Positions 5,871 through 8,354 of a stretch of DNA of 8,354 nucleotides are shown one piece after another. Below the pieces are notes generated by a model. It saw nothing but the letters and a program-made list of their open reading frames with translations, searched no databases and was not told where the DNA came from. This DNA is from Ruminococcaceae bacterium UBA4958 (GTDB lineage: Bacteria; Bacillota; Clostridia; Oscillospirales; Acutalibacteraceae), in NCBI GenBank assembly GCA_002397355.1, contig DHAI01000001.1, positions 1,941-10,294 of the forward strand, given 5' to 3'. Made by a program: the position numbers and the translations under genes. How positions within the stretch are numbered: position 1 is the stretch's first letter; each line of letters opens with the position of its first letter.

Positions 5871-6791
5871 TCAGTATCCGGCGGAAACCAGAGCCTGCGC
5901 GGTGGCTTCGCGGATGCGGTCGCAGATCAGCGGATAATACTTGGCTTTCGGATGCACGTCGTCGCCGGAGCACTCGGCGCGCATGTTGCCGTTTCCGTCG
6001 CCTAGAACGGGCGTCAGGTCGAGGAAAAAGACGTCTTTTCCGTTGTCGAGCGTGCGAAGACCGTCGTTCCGCTCTTTGATATAGGAATTCCGGAACACTT
6101 TGTCGGTATCCGATTTTTCCTTCGTTACCGGGTAGATGGATTCGACGAAAACGAGAGCGCCCGGCTCCAGCGCCTGGATTTTTTTGATGGCGGAGGAGTA
6201 ATGCCTTACGAAGTAGTCGGTGTCGGCGGTGCCGAGCTCATTGATACCGAGGTGGATGTAGACCTTCCGGAATTTGCTTTTTTCAAGCGTCTCTTCCAAT
6301 GTGAGGTTGGAGATGTCGTCTTTTTTCGGATTTTCAAAAAGCTGGTAGACATTCAGGCCCACATGGCAGAAATACTGCGCCTCGTCCAGGTTTCCGTAGT
6401 CCATCAGCCCCTCCGTCAGGCTGTCGCCCACGAAGATGGCGTCTTTGAAATATTCCGGCGGGACCACCCCGCCGGCCGGAGCCTGAACCGCCGAATCGGC
6501 GGGAGAGACCGGGGGAGCGGAGGAAACCGGCGGGACGGAGGATGCCGGAGTGGAGGACGCCGCAGCCGAGGAGGCCGGGACGGAACTGGCCGGGGCGAAA
6601 GACGAGGCCGGAGACGAAACGGCGGAAGAAACCGGAAAAGACGAAGGAACCGAGCCGGGCCCGGAGGACGAAACGGCGCCGCGGGCAAACAGGTGAAGCG
6701 GGAGATACCGGGCCGCCACGCCGACGCCCACGACCAGGGCCAGCAGGATATTCATGCAGAGAAGCGGGCACTTTTTCACGAAATTTCTCAA
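5871..6791 (-). CDS. Membrane-anchored SGNH/GDSL-family hydrolase or acyltransferase partner
   Basis: This 306-residue protein has a basic N-terminus, one membrane segment (about 13-29, NILLALVVGVGVAARYL), a low-complexity Ser/Pro/Ala linker (about 39-105), and a C-terminal SGNH domain (about 112-306), so the catalytic domain should lie outside the membrane. Block I is FVGDSLTEG (120-128) with nucleophile Ser124, block III is HLGINELG (180-187) with Asn184, and block V is DDVHPK (277-282) with Asp277 and His280; block II is less clear (VGLN, 144-147). The start is TTG at 6791, with GAGGG 10 nt before it overlapping the MBOAT stop; an internal ATG at residue 13 lacks a ribosome site and would remove the positive N-terminus. 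It lies 13 nt behind the MBOAT gene. In such pairs the SGNH protein usually passes the acyl group to a surface glycan, so O-acyltransferase is likelier than lipase. An esterase removing acetyl groups is the alternative. Confidence 0.88.
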   Translation of the reverse strand: MRNFVKKCPLLCMNILLALVVGVGVAARYLPLHLFARGAVSSSGPGSVPSSFPVSSAVSSPASSFAPASSVPASSAAASSTPASSVPPVSSAPPVSPADSAVQAPAGGVVPPEYFKDAIFVGDSLTEGLMDYGNLDEAQYFCHVGLNVYQLFENPKKDDISNLTLEETLEKSKFRKVYIHLGINELGTADTDYFVRHYSSAIKKIQALEPGALVFVESIYPVTKEKSDTDKVFRNSYIKERNDGLRTLDNGKDVFFLDLTPVLGDGNGNMRAECSGDDVHPKAKYYPLICDRIREATAQALVSAGY

Positions 6792-6804
6792 AAGGATCCA
6801 TCCC

Positions 6805-8145
6805 TCAGAATTGAAGATATAGAAACGGATTGTTGGCGCTGTTGTGAATGGAGTAGACGCTTGCCCAGAAGAGCACGGTCAGGAGCACGGAAGCGGCCAC
6901 CCTGTATTTTTCCCTGCCGCCGAGAAGAAATTCCTCCGGCCTGCGCGTAAGAAAAACGCAGCCGGCCGCAAGGTACGGCGCGTACTTCACGGTGTACTGG
7001 ACCCAGTCGCCGGGAAACACGTTGGTGCCTGCGGAGGCGAACGGGAACAGCCTTGAAAAGAAGACGCCCATGTCCGGAAAGCTGGTGTTGGCGAACAGCA
7101 TCCATGTGAGAGGGATAAAGAAGAGGACGTAGAGGTGCCCCAGCATAGGCCAGCGGTCCAGCCATTTTCTCAGGAACAGCTTTTCCGCCGCGATGAATAC
7201 GAAAAGCGAAAATCCCCACAGCACAAAATTCCACCGGACGCCGTGCCACAGGCCGGTGATCAGCCACACGACCAGGAGGTTGCGTATCGTGCGCCCCATG
7301 CCGGCGCGGCTGCCGCCCAGCGGGATGTAAATGTAGTCGCGGAACCAGGAGCCGAGCGTGGCGTGCCAGCGGCGGTAGAATTCCGAGATGGAAGTGGAGC
7401 CGTAGGGGAAGATGAAGTTGCGCGGCAGGATGAATCCGAACATCCGCCCGATGCCAATGGCCATCAGCGAGTAGCCGTGGAAATCAAAGTAGAGCTGGAG
7501 CGTATACGCCCCCATTCCCACCCAGGCGAAGGGCGTGGAAATCGAATCGTAGCCGACCACCGAGAGCTGGTGCCACAGGCCGCCGAGTTTGTCCGCCAGC
7601 AGCGCCTTGTAGGCGAGGCCGACCGCGAACATGCGGAAGCCTTCTTCCAGGTCCGGAAGGTGGAACACGGGGTTGCGCAGGTCGGACGACATCTCGTCGT
7701 ACCGCGTGATCGGCCCTTCCTGCAGTTTCGGGAAGAAGAACAGGAACGTGCCGAACCGCAGAAGAGAGGTTTCCCGCGGGATCTTGTTCCGGTAGACATC
7801 CGCCTGGTAGGCAATCATCTGGAATGAGTAAAAGCTGATGCCGATGGGGATGGAGCTGCCGCATTTGAACCACGCGAGCAGCGCCGTGTTGGCCGCTATC
7901 GTGAACCAGAACCAGAAGCGCCGCGCCGGACCGGCGGCCATCCTGCCGCTGAAGAGCCCGGAGAGCAGATAGTTGGCCAGCACGTCCGCGGCGAGCAGAA
8001 CCGTCTGCGCCCAGGAGCCGAGGCCGTAAAAGAGCACGCTGATGCCGAGCAGGACAATGTTTTTATATCGTTTCGGGACCGCATGGTAAAGAATCAGCGC
8101 GGCCGGAAGAAACGCGAAAATGAATTTTAAATTGGCGAAGGTCAA
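6805..8145 (-). CDS. MBOAT-family membrane O-acyltransferase (AlgI/DltB/PatA-like)
   Basis: This polytopic membrane protein belongs to the MBOAT family and probably moves an acyl group, usually acetyl, across the membrane for glycan modification. Numbered from TTG at 8145 (446 residues), it opens with TFANLKFIFAFLPAALILYHAV, typical of AlgI-like members. IPIGISFYSFQMIAYQADVYR follows near 99-119, then PKLQEGPITRYDE (139-151). DFHGYSLMAIGIGRMFG lies near 221-237, and EFYRRWHATLGSWFRDYIYIPLGG near 255-278. GLWHGVRWNFVLWG (298-311) has the invariant catalytic His301. A longer reading from TTG at 8289 (494 residues) is rejected: it starts inside the -35 box of the promoter, its extra 48 residues are basic and unlike the family, and a ribosome site precedes 8145. 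The segment between the AWFK motif and IPIGISF is unusually short. It is the first gene of an operon with the SGNH protein. The glycan target is unknown. Confidence 0.9.
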   Translation of the reverse strand: MTFANLKFIFAFLPAALILYHAVPKRYKNIVLLGISVLFYGLGSWAQTVLLAADVLANYLLSGLFSGRMAAGPARRFWFWFTIAANTALLAWFKCGSSIPIGISFYSFQMIAYQADVYRNKIPRETSLLRFGTFLFFFPKLQEGPITRYDEMSSDLRNPVFHLPDLEEGFRMFAVGLAYKALLADKLGGLWHQLSVVGYDSISTPFAWVGMGAYTLQLYFDFHGYSLMAIGIGRMFGFILPRNFIFPYGSTSISEFYRRWHATLGSWFRDYIYIPLGGSRAGMGRTIRNLLVVWLITGLWHGVRWNFVLWGFSLFVFIAAEKLFLRKWLDRWPMLGHLYVLFFIPLTWMLFANTSFPDMGVFFSRLFPFASAGTNVFPGDWVQYTVKYAPYLAAGCVFLTRRPEEFLLGGREKYRVAASVLLTVLFWASVYSIHNSANNPFLYLQF

Positions 8146-8149
8146 GCAG

Positions 8150-8165
8150 CCCCTGTCTCCTTTCC
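8150..8165 (-). promoter_or_regulatory. Ribosome binding site deciding the MBOAT start
   Basis: The minus strand reads GGAAAGGAG (8165 to 8157) and then AGGGG (8154 to 8150), 11 and 4 nt before the TTG at 8145. Neither spacing is ideal, but together they support this start over any upstream one. GAGACAGGG here is nearly complementary to a leader segment at 8218-8226 and could be masked by it. Confidence 0.5.
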
Positions 8166-8240
8166 GAGTGAGAAAATGCGCGGGGTGAAAGCGGGAAAAG
8201 GGTTTCGCTGCCCGGGCGACACAGGGAGTGCGGTTTGCTT

Positions 8241-8279
8241 CCGGCGGAACCCGCTTCCTATTATAGCGGGTCCCGCCGG
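8241..8279. promoter_or_regulatory. Long inverted repeat straddling the -10 box, probable operator
   Basis: The arms CCGGCGGAACCCGC (8241-8254) and GCGGGTCCCGCCGG (8266-8279) are complementary at 13 of 14 positions and surround an 11-bp gap that contains the TATAAT box. Each arm is itself nearly palindromic (GCGGAACCCGC at 8244-8254 and GCGGGTCCCGC at 8266-8276), with centres 22 bp apart, about two turns of the helix. One site covers the spacer between -35 and -10, the other the transcription start. This layout suggests two repressor dimers on one face of the DNA. The regulator is not in the window. Because only one arm would be transcribed, an RNA hairpin is unlikely. Confidence 0.65.
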
Positions 8280-8289
8280 TAAAATACAA
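8260..8289 (-). promoter_or_regulatory. Sigma-A type promoter of the MBOAT-SGNH operon
   Basis: On the minus strand TTGTAT (8289 to 8284) and a perfect TATAAT (8265 to 8260) are separated by 18 bp. Transcription would start near 8253, giving a leader of about 107 nt before the TTG at 8145. The promoter is embedded in the inverted repeat at 8241-8279. Confidence 0.8.
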
Positions 8290-8305
8290 TAGTCTTCCGG
8301 CATTG

Positions 8306-8319
8306 TTACAGGACTGTAA
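8306..8319. promoter_or_regulatory. 14-bp palindrome upstream of the MBOAT promoter
   Basis: TTACAG-GA-CTGTAA is a perfect 6-bp dyad with a 2-bp centre. It is centred about 60 bp upstream of the expected transcription start, a usual place for an activator or auxiliary operator. It has the TACA/TGTA halves seen in BlaI/MecI and CopY operators, but the spacing differs from the CopY box, so no regulator is assigned. Confidence 0.4.
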
Positions 8320-8354
8320 TCACTGTCAGAGTTTCGGAACAAAATTTTCCAGAG

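Noticed and set aside
6480..6680. Purine-rich repeats as a CRISPR-like or tandem repeat array
   Set aside because: The units are irregular and short and encode the Ser/Pro/Ala linker of the SGNH protein; there are no regular spacers.
6334..6801. Minus-strand open frame from ATG at 6801 overlapping the SGNH gene
   Set aside because: It lies in a different frame from the GDSL motifs and gives an Arg/Pro-rich product; the GAGGG is only 3 nt from this ATG, too close.

Overview
The window looks like chromosomal DNA of a high-GC Firmicute, most likely a clostridium of the Oscillospirales/Ruminococcaceae kind. This is inferred from strong AGGAGG-type ribosome binding sites, frequent TTG starts, sigma-A type promoters in short AT-rich islands, a clostridial-style Y-family polymerase (HCDCNSFFASVE motif) and a Ser/Ala/Pro-rich surface linker. 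I see no rRNA, tRNA, CRISPR array, transposase or phage gene. Seven genes fill almost the whole window; six are on the minus strand and one, an MFS transporter, is on the plus strand.

Layout. (1) Positions 71-804, minus: a tightly coupled pair, a PPC/DUF296-domain protein followed 2 nt later by a Dabb-domain (stress-responsive A/B barrel) protein. (2) 870-2153, minus: a DNA polymerase IV-type translesion polymerase (dinB), with an extended -10 promoter just upstream. (3) 2298-3668, plus: a DHA2-like MFS efflux transporter, divergent from dinB, very GC-rich and with an awkward start. (4) A 16-bp perfect hairpin at 3692-3733 separates it from the convergent genes beyond and can stop transcription from both sides. 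(5) 3751-5596, minus: a two-gene operon of a TIM-barrel sugar isomerase/epimerase and a Gfo/Idh/MocA oxidoreductase, with a clear promoter (TTGTAA-17-TAAAAT), a 24-bp dyad in its leader and a strong Shine-Dalgarno before a TTG start. (6) 5871-8145, minus: an MBOAT O-acyltransferase and a membrane-anchored SGNH/GDSL protein 13 nt apart, driven by a promoter whose TATAAT box lies between the arms of a long inverted repeat, and ended by a hairpin terminator.

How the genes work together. The MBOAT/SGNH pair resembles two-part systems that carry an acyl group (usually acetyl) across the membrane and place it on a cell-envelope glycan; the glycan cannot be read from the sequence. The oxidoreductase and isomerase probably oxidise and rearrange a sugar or polyol (or a glycoside), substrate unknown. 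The PPC and Dabb proteins probably act together, but their function is unknown. The polymerase and the transporter look like independent stress functions.

I found no clearly unprecedented multi-gene system. The most interesting signals are in control regions and protein architecture: the double-palindrome operator around the -10 box of the acyltransferase operon, an MBOAT that seems to lack a usual loop before its LPIGISF-like motif, and the dyad downstream of the sugar-operon promoter.
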